The notes under the pieces: model-generated | Seen by the model: the letters and a program-made list of their open reading frames with translations, nothing else | Database searches by the model: none | What the model was told of the DNA's origin: nothing | Made by a program: the position numbers and the translations under genes | Part shown: positions 13,376 through 21,284 of the stretch, one piece after another | Position numbering within the stretch: position 1 is the stretch's first letter | How the letters are laid out: every line of letters begins with the position of its first letter | Source: CAYRQF01 sp964615845 | GTDB taxonomy: Bacteria; Patescibacteriota; Minisyncoccia; Phycocordibacterales; CSBR16-119 | Direction of reading: 5' to 3' | DNA length: 21,910 nt | Assembly: GCA_964615845.1 (NCBI GenBank) | Contig: CAZTRC010000009.1 | Span: forward strand, 1 to 21,910

Positions 13376-15609
13376 TGAAATTAAAGAGGATTGAACTTCT
13401 CGGTTTTAAGTCTTTTGCCAAAAAGTCTCGGCTTGATTTTGATGTGCCTGTGACTGGTATCGTCGGTCCGAACGGCTCGGGTAAGTCGAACGTCGTCGAA
13501 GCCTTCCGGTTCGTCCTCGGCGAACAATCAATGAAGAGCCTCCGCGGCAAATCCGGCAAAGACTTGGTCTTCAAGGGCTCGAAAGATCTGCCGAAATCCG
13601 CGCGCGCGTCCGTCGAAATTGCTTTCGACAACAAGGACAAGATTTTCAAACTCGGCGATCGCTCCGAACCCATCAATCTCGACTACGATGAAATAATCCT
13701 CAAGAGGGAAGTCTTCGCCGATGGCATGAACAATTACTACATCAACGGCGCGTCAGTCCGGCTCAAAGATATCGTCGAGCTCCTGGCTTCGGTCAATATC
13801 GGCTCATCGGGACACCACATCATTTCCCAAGGCCAAGCCGACAGGATCTTGTCCGCATCAGCCAAAGACCGTCGCACCATGATCGAAGACGCTCTCGGCC
13901 TCAAAGTCTATCAATACAAACTCAAAGACGCGGGCAAGAAGCTTGAGAAAACGGCCGAGAACATGAAAGAAGTCGCGTCTCTTCGCCGTGAACTCGCGCC
14001 ACACATCAAATATCTGAAAAAGCAGGTGGAGAAAGTAGAAAAGGGCGAAGAACTTCGACGCGAGCTCTCGAGTCTCTATCTTTCATATTTCAAACACGAA
14101 GACACGTATCTCAAAAACGAAGAACAGGAACTGAAAAATTCGGGATTCAAGAGTGATATGGACTTGAAAGAAGTCGAAGTGAAGATCAAGGCTTTCGAAG
14201 GTTCGGGCGCTAGCGTTTTCGAAGCGACGAAAAATGGAGAAATTGATAATTTGCAAAAAGAGATCACGGCTCTTGAGCGAGCCAAAGAAGAACTCGCGCG
14301 AAAACTTGGCCGACTCGAAGGTATGATCGAATATCAGAACAAAGTGAAGCCGGACGCATCCGAAAGCGTATCGGTCAGACTCGACGACGCTGAGAAATTC
14401 ATCAACGAAACCAAAGTCATTTTGAACAGCTCTTTGCGTGAGGCTGATTTAGAAAGCGTCCGGGCAAATATTGTAGAAATGCAGAACATCCTCGAGAAAT
14501 TTAGTCAGAAATTCTTGCGTAAAGAGGCCGATGCAAGTGTCGGTGTGCCATCCAAAGACTTGGAAGAAACCAAGAGGCAAGTCTTGGGACAGCTTGATGA
14601 GATTGAGAAAACAAAATCCGGCCTTCAAGAAAAGCTTGCGCTGTGTCGCGCTGAAATCGAAACAAAGCGAAATTCTGTTTTGAAAGATCAAGAAGAGCGA
14701 TTCGCCCTCGAGACTCGCCGCAATAAGCTTTTGAATGATTTGGATGTTTTGCAAGCGCGGCATGAATCGTTTCGCTTTAGAAAAGCCGGTTTTGAAGAGG
14801 AGACCAAAGAAGCGGTGGTTTTGGTTGGCCGGCAGATTCTGGATTTTCTCGCCACCGACACAAACGTCGCCTATTCGGAAGATTTGAAGAAGCAAATTGA
14901 AAGAATCAAGATAAAACTTGAAGACATCGGTACTGGCTCTGGTGCGGATATCATGAAGGAATATCAAGAAATCACTGACCGTGATACTTTCCTTTCGAAC
15001 GAACTCATCGATCTCGAAAAGAGTATTGCCAATCTACGAATGCTCATCGAAGACCTGAAGGGTACGCTTGATCGAGAATTCAAAGAAGGTCTCGAAGACA
15101 TCAACAAACGCTTCGAAGAATTTTTCAAACAAATGTTCGGCGGCGGCGCAGCGTATCTCTCCACTGTCGTCCAGGGCGCCAAGAAAAACAGCGCGTCCGA
15201 AGAAGATGATGACGAGGAAGAAATCGAAATTTTGTCCGAAGAAGACGCTTTGCAGCAGGGCATTGAGATCAATGTCACTTTGCCTCAGAAAAAAGTCAAA
15301 GATCTTCACATGCTCTCTGGTGGCGAGAGATCTCTCACCTCGATTGCTTTGGTCTTCGCCGTCACCCAAGTCAATCCGCCGCCATTCCTGGTGCTCGATG
15401 AGACCGACGCGGCGCTCGATGAAGCGAACTCCAAACGTTACAGCGATATGATTGAAATCCTCTCAAAGTATTCTCAGCTCATCACCGTGACCCACAACCG
15501 CGAGACGATGTCCCGTGCCGATGTCATCTACGGCGTGACCATCGGCTCCGACGGCTCGTCCAAACTCCTCTCGATCAAATTCGACGAAGCCAAAAGCTAC
15601 GCGAAATAA
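13375..15609 (+). CDS. smc: Short SMC-type chromosome segregation ATPase without a recognisable hinge
   Basis: The head domains are clearly SMC. The N-terminal part has ELLGFKSFAKKSRLDF and Walker A GPNGSGKSN (31-39), then HHIISQGQADRIL (147-159) and RRTMIEDALGL (166-176). The C-terminal part has the FGGGAAYL element, signature LSGGERS (647-653), Walker B FLVLDETDAALDEAN (671-685), and the ITVTHNRETM H-loop region ending YGVTIGSDGSSKLLSIKF. The region between the heads is coiled coil of about 390 residues in total, and I cannot find the Gly-rich hinge that full SMC proteins carry. Bacterial SMC is usually about 1150-1200 residues; this is 744, in one unbroken frame. An acidic insert (about 605-620, SASEEDDDEEEIEIL) precedes the signature. 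It probably acts in DNA loop organisation or segregation; RecN or SbcC-like roles are less likely given the motifs. ScpA and ScpB genes are not in the window. Confidence 0.9.
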   Translation: MKLKRIELLGFKSFAKKSRLDFDVPVTGIVGPNGSGKSNVVEAFRFVLGEQSMKSLRGKSGKDLVFKGSKDLPKSARASVEIAFDNKDKIFKLGDRSEPINLDYDEIILKREVFADGMNNYYINGASVRLKDIVELLASVNIGSSGHHIISQGQADRILSASAKDRRTMIEDALGLKVYQYKLKDAGKKLEKTAENMKEVASLRRELAPHIKYLKKQVEKVEKGEELRRELSSLYLSYFKHEDTYLKNEEQELKNSGFKSDMDLKEVEVKIKAFEGSGASVFEATKNGEIDNLQKEITALERAKEELARKLGRLEGMIEYQNKVKPDASESVSVRLDDAEKFINETKVILNSSLREADLESVRANIVEMQNILEKFSQKFLRKEADASVGVPSKDLEETKRQVLGQLDEIEKTKSGLQEKLALCRAEIETKRNSVLKDQEERFALETRRNKLLNDLDVLQARHESFRFRKAGFEEETKEAVVLVGRQILDFLATDTNVAYSEDLKKQIERIKIKLEDIGTGSGADIMKEYQEITDRDTFLSNELIDLEKSIANLRMLIEDLKGTLDREFKEGLEDINKRFEEFFKQMFGGGAAYLSTVVQGAKKNSASEEDDDEEEIEILSEEDALQQGIEINVTLPQKKVKDLHMLSGGERSLTSIALVFAVTQVNPPPFLVLDETDAALDEANSKRYSDMIEILSKYSQLITVTHNRETMSRADVIYGVTIGSDGSSKLLSIKFDEAKSYAK

Positions 15610-15617
15610 GAATTGAA

Positions 15618-15645
15618 AAGGTCCCCGGCTATGGCCGGGGACCTT
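15618..15645. terminator. Bidirectional terminator between convergent smc and the basic-protein gene
   Basis: A perfect 12-bp GC-rich stem (aaggtccccggc / gccggggacctt) closes a tatg loop. The minus strand carries a modest T-rich tail (ttttcaattctta). The plus strand has none, so smc termination relies on the stem. Confidence 0.8.
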
Positions 15646-15664
15646 CCTGTGGGGTGGGGAGAAC

Positions 15665-16324
15665 TCAGAGCTTGGTGCTGTGCCTCTTGAGTGCTTTCAG
15701 CACGTCTCCCGAGAGCGTGGTATCTTCCGGGTCGAGGATGATCTTGCCCTTGAGCTTCTGCACCAGATCTTGGTACTTCTTGTCCGAGCTGCCGCCGTTG
15801 CCGGCGAAGCTGGCCGCGATCTTGATGCATTCCGCGCGCTGTGCTGCCGTGAACAATTCGTCACTGTTGAGGAAAGCGAGGAAGATCCTCACATGCTCCT
15901 TCTTCGAAGTGTTGCGTGGCAGACGCAATTTGGGCATCCGCTTGCGCTCTCCGACTTTCTTCGCGACCTTGCGGTGGCCCATCTTACGGATAGTGCGCTT
16001 CTTGCCCCCCGGTGCCTTCTTTGCCGTTTTCTTCACGGCTTCCGGCTTCGGGCCGCGCTTCATTTTCTCGACGAAGCGCAAGAGGAGCGTACCGTCGTCC
16101 TTCTTCTCGATCTCCTTGCATACCTCCTTGAGCCATTCCTGCATGCTTCCGTCCGCGATAGCTCGTTTGGCCTCTGCGGTAACGGCTGTCATACGGATGG
16201 TTTGCAGCACACCCTCTTTGACGTAGGGCTGGGAGAATTTGACCTCGCGGGTACCGATGTTGGTAACCCTGAGGGTGTTCTCGATCGCGTTGACTTCGGG
16301 GAATTTTGAGCGTTTCTTTGCCAT
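15665..16324 (-). CDS. Orphan, very basic protein with a possible AT-hook-like linker
   Basis: This 219-residue protein is not recognised. The N-terminal part (1-87) looks like a small mixed fold (VNAIENTLRVTNIGTREVKF, then EAKRAIADGSMQEWLKEVCK). Residues 88-136 are extremely Lys/Arg-rich: KMKRGPKPEAVKK, then TAKKAPGGKKRTIRK, then HRKVAKKVGERKR. KRGPKP resembles an AT-hook core, and the whole stretch resembles histone H1-like linkers. The C-terminal part (141-219) is helical (KKEHVRIFLAFLNSDELFTAAQRAE) and ends KALKRHSTKL. DNA or RNA binding is inference. The minus-strand ATG at 16324 follows a consensus promoter, which decides the coding strand, since long open frames also exist on the other strand. 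The gene has its own promoter and terminator, ends in TGA, and by eye is richer in G and C than its neighbours, suggesting a recent arrival. Confidence 0.75.
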   Translation of the reverse strand: MAKKRSKFPEVNAIENTLRVTNIGTREVKFSQPYVKEGVLQTIRMTAVTAEAKRAIADGSMQEWLKEVCKEIEKKDDGTLLLRFVEKMKRGPKPEAVKKTAKKAPGGKKRTIRKMGHRKVAKKVGERKRMPKLRLPRNTSKKEHVRIFLAFLNSDELFTAAQRAECIKIAASFAGNGGSSDKKYQDLVQKLKGKIILDPEDTTLSGDVLKALKRHSTKL

Positions 16325-16341
16325 GTTCTGTTGGTAATGTT

Positions 16342-16377
16342 TGGCAGAAAATTAGCATAATATTGCCTGTTTGTCAA
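16342..16377 (-). promoter_or_regulatory. Consensus sigma-70-type promoter of the basic-protein gene
   Basis: On the minus strand a perfect -35 TTGACA (16377 down to 16372), a 17-base spacer ending in TGC, and a -10 TAATTT (16354 down to 16349). The predicted start near 16342 leaves a leader of about 18 bases without a Shine-Dalgarno sequence. Confidence 0.8.
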
Positions 16378-16430
16378 GTTAGCGATTAAAGTTCTGAGGA
16401 TTTCAAGGTAGTACTTGTTTTGCTTTTAGA

Positions 16431-18947
16431 TTAAAACTCCCTCAAATACTCCTGTATCGTCACTCCTTTTTCTTTTATTTCTTTGGCTTCGATTGGCCCG
16501 AGATAACGCCAATGCCAAGGTTCGTAAATGTAGCCTGTACCGCCGCCTTTTGGATAACTCATCGAGAAGCCGTATTCGTCTGCATGCTCATTTAGCCATT
16601 TGAAAAGTTCGGTCTTTTCGAAAATGGTGCTGGTCGACTGCATGTTTATTTCTGGTGTGGTCATGTCGAGAGTCGTGCCGAGTTGATGCTCTGAGTGGCC
16701 AGGCTTCGCCACAGAATCATTTTCGGTGTCGTCGTCGGTGCTGGAGCTACTGTTGTTGTGAAGCGTCGTTTGGGTCTGGTAGCTTCGGAAACCTGACGAA
16801 GCGACAATTTCAAGTCCAGCTTTTTTCGCGTCGTCTTGCATGCGCGCCAAGGCGCTCGCCGCTTCTTCGATGAGGCATATTGTGCGACCCTCTTTGGTTG
16901 CTATGACGCCATTTATCTCTACCAATCCTTCCGGAATATAATCGCCGACAGAATTGTCATTGTTTGAATTAAACATCAGGTAATCATTTTCACTGTTGCC
17001 GATTGGACATGACCCGGTTTCGAAGTCAGCCGTCTCGATAACCTCGGCATCCAAGACCGGCTGATACTTTTCATTGATATCAAAAATAGTTTCTTCGTGG
17101 TACTTCACACCGCCGCGGCCGACGACGACAGAAGCGTACATGCCTTGCATTGTTTCAGGTGAGAAGTATTGGTCGAAGACGAAATTACCGAGAGAATAAA
17201 TGATGAGACCTTCTTTGTATTCCTCGACGTCTTGGACGACGTGTGGATGGTGGCCGATGACGACGTCAGCGCCAGCATCGATAATTTTCTTCGCAAGGGT
17301 TTCTTGTCTTTGATTATGCTCTTTGTACTCGTCGCCCCAGTGCACCGAGACGAACAAGACATCGACATCTTTTTTGGCTTCTTCGATGATCGTTCCAAGA
17401 TTCTTGTCGTTTGCGAGTAAGATACCGGCATTGGCATCGCTCGCTGCCATCCATTCTGGTCCAACGTCCGACATTCCCAAGAATCCGATTTGGATACCGC
17501 TTCGTTCAATTATCGTAGGTTTCGTGACCTTTTCATAATTATCTCCCGCGCCGGTAAAGAGGATGTTATTTTCAGCGAGGTGTCCCAAAGTGTCGAGAAA
17601 GGCTGCTTGCGACCAATCGCCGACGTGGTTATTGGCGAAAGAGACGATATCAAAACCGGCCGACTTTAAGACGCTGGCTGTTCCTGGTTCAAAGCGGAAA
17701 GAGAATTTACTCCCAACATTTTTACCTTGATCGGAAATCGGGCCTTCCAAGTTGCCGAACATGATATCCGGAGTTTTCAGTTTGCCGGCTTCTTCGAAAA
17801 CCTTTTCGTAATTACCGCCAAAGTTTTTGTAGACAGACGTCTTGACCCCGCGATCGAGCATGATGTCGCCGACGAAGCCAAGTCTGACCTCGGCATTTTC
17901 ACTGCCGCGAATTTCCTCATCATAAGCGAAGTAAACATTACCGTGAAGGTAGTCGAGAATGTTGTTGATGTCTTCGGTGCGGTTGTCTGTGCGAAGGAGA
18001 ATGATGGCGACGTTCCTGTCATCATAGTCTTCGAATTTAGTGCGGAATATTGAGACTCCGGTACGTTTGGCCCGGGCGGTGTAGCCGGTCTTGCCGCCCA
18101 AGTAATCGTCTCTTTTAGAAAAGCGGAAATTGGCATTCGACCAAGTTCGGCCACCGAGCGAATATTTGTCGAGTGTGGTGATATTGAAGACAGTGCGGTG
18201 ATTGTTGTAGAGGTAATGGGTGAGGGCGAAGAGATCTTTGGCGGTCGAATAATTGTTGGGGGACAAGCCTGAAGGATCTTCGTAATTTGTCTCTTCCATA
18301 TTTATTTTCTTGGCCGTGTCATTCATGAGTTGCATGAATTTGTCTCGGCCTTTGTGCTCGGCCAAGACTTCAGAGGCGTCATTCGAGGAAACCAAAAGAA
18401 GGGGATAGAGAAGATCGGAAATTTTCATCTTTTCGTTTTGACGTAGGTCGCCGCTACCGCCCAAAGTGCCAAGTGCTTTGTTTGAGACTTTGGCGATGTC
18501 GCTCTGATTCAAATCTTCGAGCGACACGAGCGCCGTCATAAGCTTGGTGACCGAAGCGATCGGATAGACTTCCTCGGCATTCTTCTCGATGATGATCTCT
18601 CCCGTGTCGACGTCAGCAACGACATAAGCCGCCGCGCCGACCTTAGGCAAGAAGTCTTTGTCTTTGAGTTGGTACGTCGCCTCCGGAGGGTAGAGAATTT
18701 CTTTGAAATCGATGTCGGTTGGTTCCGCCGCCGCGCGATTCGTTGATTGTCCGGCAATACCTTTGATTTTTTGCAAGTATGCCACGATTATGTCGGGAAT
18801 ATTTGTTTCGCCTTCGTCATTTTCTTCAGAACTTTCTTCGGTCGTAAAAGCTTTGACTACGAAGCCAGAAAAAGTTATCCCGACGGCAATCGGAATAATG
18901 CTCCACAGAACGAGCCTTATTAAATTTTTATTTTGTCCTTGACCCAT
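16431..18947 (-). CDS. Triple fusion: S11 D,D-carboxypeptidase, CapA-like metallophosphatase and VanY/M15 D,D-carboxypeptidase
   Basis: The 838 residues form one unbroken frame. A signal anchor (9-31) puts the rest outside the membrane. Domain 1 (about 95-345) is a penicillin-binding-type S11 peptidase: SVTK (132-135, catalytic Ser132), SSN (187-189) and KTG (286-288). Domain 2 (about 353-625) is a CapA/PGA_cap calcineurin-like phosphoesterase: GFVGDIMLDRG (D361), FGNLEGP (E401), FANNHVGDW (N440, H441), VHWGDEY (H536), GHHPHVVQ (566-572) and SLGNFVFDQ. Domain 3 (about 672-825) is a VanY-type M15 zinc peptidase: SSGFRS (717-722), EHQLGTTLD (H754, D761) and EPWHWRY (E809, H812). All three sets of catalytic residues are present. 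It should trim or remodel cell-wall peptides; the CapA part may act on a wall or capsule polymer. The ATG directly follows the rnr stop codon, implying coupled translation. A Ser/Asp-rich insert (732-744) lies in domain 3. Confidence 0.93.
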   Translation of the reverse strand: MGQGQNKNLIRLVLWSIIPIAVGITFSGFVVKAFTTEESSEENDEGETNIPDIIVAYLQKIKGIAGQSTNRAAAEPTDIDFKEILYPPEATYQLKDKDFLPKVGAAAYVVADVDTGEIIIEKNAEEVYPIASVTKLMTALVSLEDLNQSDIAKVSNKALGTLGGSGDLRQNEKMKISDLLYPLLLVSSNDASEVLAEHKGRDKFMQLMNDTAKKINMEETNYEDPSGLSPNNYSTAKDLFALTHYLYNNHRTVFNITTLDKYSLGGRTWSNANFRFSKRDDYLGGKTGYTARAKRTGVSIFRTKFEDYDDRNVAIILLRTDNRTEDINNILDYLHGNVYFAYDEEIRGSENAEVRLGFVGDIMLDRGVKTSVYKNFGGNYEKVFEEAGKLKTPDIMFGNLEGPISDQGKNVGSKFSFRFEPGTASVLKSAGFDIVSFANNHVGDWSQAAFLDTLGHLAENNILFTGAGDNYEKVTKPTIIERSGIQIGFLGMSDVGPEWMAASDANAGILLANDKNLGTIIEEAKKDVDVLFVSVHWGDEYKEHNQRQETLAKKIIDAGADVVIGHHPHVVQDVEEYKEGLIIYSLGNFVFDQYFSPETMQGMYASVVVGRGGVKYHEETIFDINEKYQPVLDAEVIETADFETGSCPIGNSENDYLMFNSNNDNSVGDYIPEGLVEINGVIATKEGRTICLIEEAASALARMQDDAKKAGLEIVASSGFRSYQTQTTLHNNSSSSTDDDTENDSVAKPGHSEHQLGTTLDMTTPEINMQSTSTIFEKTELFKWLNEHADEYGFSMSYPKGGGTGYIYEPWHWRYLGPIEAKEIKEKGVTIQEYLREF

Positions 18948-20882
18948 TTACTTTTGGACTACGGTGTAATCGATCGTCTGTTTTTCAACATCGACGTTTT
19001 TGACCCTTATACCGATTTCGTCGCCAATTCTCATAATATTACTAGAATTAGAGTCTTTAAGCACGAAATTTTTCGGATCATATGTGTAATTCCCGGGACT
19101 CATTTCTTTGATCCGGACAAAGCCTTCGGCGCGAGTTGTTTTCTCAGCCACATACATACCCCATTCGGTGAGTCCGGTGATGATGCCAGTGAAATCCTGG
19201 CCCACGCGCTCGGACATGTACTCGACTTGCTTGTATTTGACGCTGGCTCGTTCGGCATCCGCAGCTTCGATCTCGCGTTCGGTCGAGTGCTCGGCCATCT
19301 TTTGATAACCTCCGGTCTTTTCTCCCGAAATTTTCTCGCCATTTAAATATTTTTCGAGCAATCGATGGGCGATAATGTCCGGATAGCGGCGAATCGGAGA
19401 AGTGAAGTGAGTGTAAAAAGGAAATGCGAGGCCATAATGTCCGACGTTTTTGGTCGAGTAAACCGCCTTTTGCATCGAGCGGATGACGAAAGTCTGAATG
19501 CTTTGCTTTTCGTTCTTGCCATCGAGCTCTTTGAAAAGCCGATTAAATTCTTCGGGTGGAATGACGCCGCGGCGTTCGTTTAAAGTGTAGCCGAGAAGTT
19601 TCAAATATTCTTTGAGCGTTGCAATCTTGTCTTCGTCTGGTTCGTCGTGGATGCGGTAGATGAATGGGCGCTCTTTTTTATCCTTGTCCTTGCTGCCGAA
19701 TTTCGCCACTTCTTTGTTGGCGAGAAGCATGAACTCTTCGATGAGTTTGTTGGTATCGCCGCGTTCTTTGATGTAGACCGACAGGGGCTTTCCATCCGCA
19801 TCTAGCTTGAATTTGATTTCTTCGGTCTCCATAGTGATGGCACCAGCGCGAACGCGCAGAGCTGTGAATTTCTTCGCGAGTTGATTGAGCGTATCGAGCT
19901 CTTCGAAATATTCTCCGGATTTCGCGTCGAGAACTTTCTGCGCTTCTTCGTAAGCGAATCTTTTGTCTGAGTGTATTACTGTCTTCCCAAACCATCTTTT
20001 CAAGACTTGCGCGTTCTTGTCAATTTCAAAAACCGCGCCGAAAGTAAGTTTGTCTTCACGAGGATTCAAACTGCAAAGATCGTTCGACAGAGCTTCGGGC
20101 AACATCGGGATGGTGCGGTCGACGAGATAGACCGATGTCGCGCGCTCTAGGGCTTCGGTATCGAGCCGAGTGCCGGGCAAGACATAATGCGAGACGTCGG
20201 CGATGTGAATGCCGATTTCGTAATTGCCGTTCGGGAGTTTCTGGAAGGAGAGCGCATCGTCGAAATCTTTGGCATCGACGGGGTCGATGGTGAAAGTCGT
20301 GACGCCTCGCATGTCCCGGCGCTTTTTTATTTCGGCGGGGGTAATGCCTTCGGTTTTGAGCCGCTCAGCTTCGCGCTCGATATCGGGCGGGAAAGTCGAA
20401 TCGAATCCGCGCTCGAGGATAATGCCCTGCATCTCGGCTTCGTGAGTGCCGGCTTTGCCCAAGACCCGGTCAACTTTTCCAATCGGCATTTGTTTGCCAT
20501 CAGTCCATTTGGTGATGGTCACGAAAACCTTGTCGCCAACTTTGGCGCCACCCAAATCATTTTCGGGAATGATAATTTTCGTGTACATTTTCGGGTCGCT
20601 TGGCTTCAGTAAAAATTCCGAATCTTTTTCGGTAAGCGCGCCCGCGAATCCGCGTTTGGATCTTTTGACCACTTCCACGACTTTTCCGGCCGGCTTTTTG
20701 TAGCGGTTTTTGCCGGTGATGCTGATCTTGACCGTGTCGCCGTGAAGGGCGGTATTTAGATCCTGATAGTCAATCTCTACCGCGTCTTCCTTCGGATCAG
20801 CTTGGCGAACAAAACCAGTCCCTTTGAGACTGATTCTAATGACGCCGGTGAGGCTTTTGCCCTCGTGTTTAGTTTTCCTCAT
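18948..20882 (-). CDS. rnr: Ribonuclease R (RNB-family 3'-5' exoribonuclease)
   Basis: RNase R degrades structured RNA from the 3' end. The 644 residues show two N-terminal OB/cold-shock domains (about 10-140, with GTGFVRQAD), the RNB catalytic domain (about 190-520) with TIDPVDAKDFDDALSF (D200, D206, D208 and D209 match the four Asp ligands of E. coli RNase II), HIADVSHYV, RTIPMLPEALSNDLCSLNP and HFTSPIRRYPD, and a C-terminal S1 domain (about 555-640, GQDFTGIITGLTEWGMYV). It lacks the N-terminal helix-turn-helix and the long basic tail of the E. coli enzyme (813 residues). It is the first gene of a two-gene minus-strand operon with the triple-fusion gene. The start at 20882 coincides with the predicted transcription start. 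Confidence 0.96.
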   Translation of the reverse strand: MRKTKHEGKSLTGVIRISLKGTGFVRQADPKEDAVEIDYQDLNTALHGDTVKISITGKNRYKKPAGKVVEVVKRSKRGFAGALTEKDSEFLLKPSDPKMYTKIIIPENDLGGAKVGDKVFVTITKWTDGKQMPIGKVDRVLGKAGTHEAEMQGIILERGFDSTFPPDIEREAERLKTEGITPAEIKKRRDMRGVTTFTIDPVDAKDFDDALSFQKLPNGNYEIGIHIADVSHYVLPGTRLDTEALERATSVYLVDRTIPMLPEALSNDLCSLNPREDKLTFGAVFEIDKNAQVLKRWFGKTVIHSDKRFAYEEAQKVLDAKSGEYFEELDTLNQLAKKFTALRVRAGAITMETEEIKFKLDADGKPLSVYIKERGDTNKLIEEFMLLANKEVAKFGSKDKDKKERPFIYRIHDEPDEDKIATLKEYLKLLGYTLNERRGVIPPEEFNRLFKELDGKNEKQSIQTFVIRSMQKAVYSTKNVGHYGLAFPFYTHFTSPIRRYPDIIAHRLLEKYLNGEKISGEKTGGYQKMAEHSTEREIEAADAERASVKYKQVEYMSERVGQDFTGIITGLTEWGMYVAEKTTRAEGFVRIKEMSPGNYTYDPKNFVLKDSNSSNIMRIGDEIGIRVKNVDVEKQTIDYTVVQK

Positions 20883-20897
20883 GGGCCTAGTTTAACA
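20882..20897 (-). promoter_or_regulatory. Extended -10 promoter of rnr, leaderless
   Basis: On the minus strand TGT-TAAACT runs from 20897 down to 20889. Seven bases further is 20882, the A of the rnr ATG. It shares a 54-base divergent region with the plus-strand promoter at 20907. Confidence 0.6.
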
Positions 20898-20906
20898 CAG
20901 AAATTT

Positions 20907-20922
20907 TGGTATAATTGGGGCA
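20907..20922 (+). promoter_or_regulatory. Extended -10 promoter of the small gene at 20937
   Basis: TGG-TATAAT lies at 20907-20915, a full consensus extended -10. The predicted start near 20922 leaves a 15-base leader. Confidence 0.65.
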
Positions 20923-20936
20923 AATCCGATTATCCG

Positions 20937-21185
20937 ATGCGTAAGAATGGGGTAAGGAGAGATCCTGAAGGAAACCAAATTCTCATTTCAAGTCGCACGA
21001 TTGATCAGCTTAAAAAACAAGGAGAACTTGAAGAAGCTGAACAGGTCGTGGGGGTTGAATTAGTGCCTCGTGTTGCACCTCTTGAGCCTGAACGCAAACC
21101 GAATAGGCGTCGGCGTCAGGACAATGATGTCCACAACAGGGAGGTGCTTCGAGTATTGGCTCTCCGAAAGGCCAGGGGTTACTAG
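20937..21185 (+). CDS. Small basic protein of unknown function
   Basis: This 82-residue protein is not recognised. It starts MRKNGVRRDPEGNQILISSR, has an acidic helix (TIDQLKKQGELEEAEQVVGV), a Pro-rich joint (VPRVAPLEPERKP) and an Arg-rich end (NRRRRQDNDVHNREVLRVLALRKARG). The mix of an acidic helix and an Arg-rich tail suggests nucleic-acid or ribosome association, but this is inference. The ATG at 20937 is chosen because in-frame sequence further upstream crosses the promoter and rnr. A consensus promoter before it and a perfect GC-rich palindrome after it support a real transcription unit. It ends in TAG. Confidence 0.6.
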   Translation: MRKNGVRRDPEGNQILISSRTIDQLKKQGELEEAEQVVGVELVPRVAPLEPERKPNRRRRQDNDVHNREVLRVLALRKARGY

Positions 21186-21212
21186 TCCGTCGTTCTTCGT
21201 TTAACATCCTGC

Positions 21213-21250
21213 GCCCCGGCTCACGTGAGCCGGGGCCCATCTCTTTTATT
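21213..21250 (+). terminator. Terminator with a 24-base perfect palindrome
   Basis: gccccggctcac / gtgagccggggc (21213-21236) is a perfect palindrome with no unpaired centre, followed by a T-rich run (ctcttttatt). It ends the small gene at 20937-21185. Just after it begins the rpsP -35 element. Confidence 0.8.
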
Positions 21251-21284
21251 GACGCCCTCATATATATCTGCTAATATCGGAGCC
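21249..21284 (+). promoter_or_regulatory. rpsP promoter, leaderless
   Basis: -35 TTGACG (21249-21254), a 17-base spacer ending TGC, and -10 TAATAT (21272-21277). The predicted start is 21284, next to the A of the ATG at 21285. This is one of the best promoters in the window and it has no leader. Confidence 0.8.

Noticed and set aside
15654..16309. Two overlapping plus-strand frames (190 and 209 codons) opposite the basic-protein gene
   Set aside because: The minus strand has the consensus promoter, ATG and terminator. The plus frames have no promoter, and their residues are reverse images of a Lys/Arg-rich protein.
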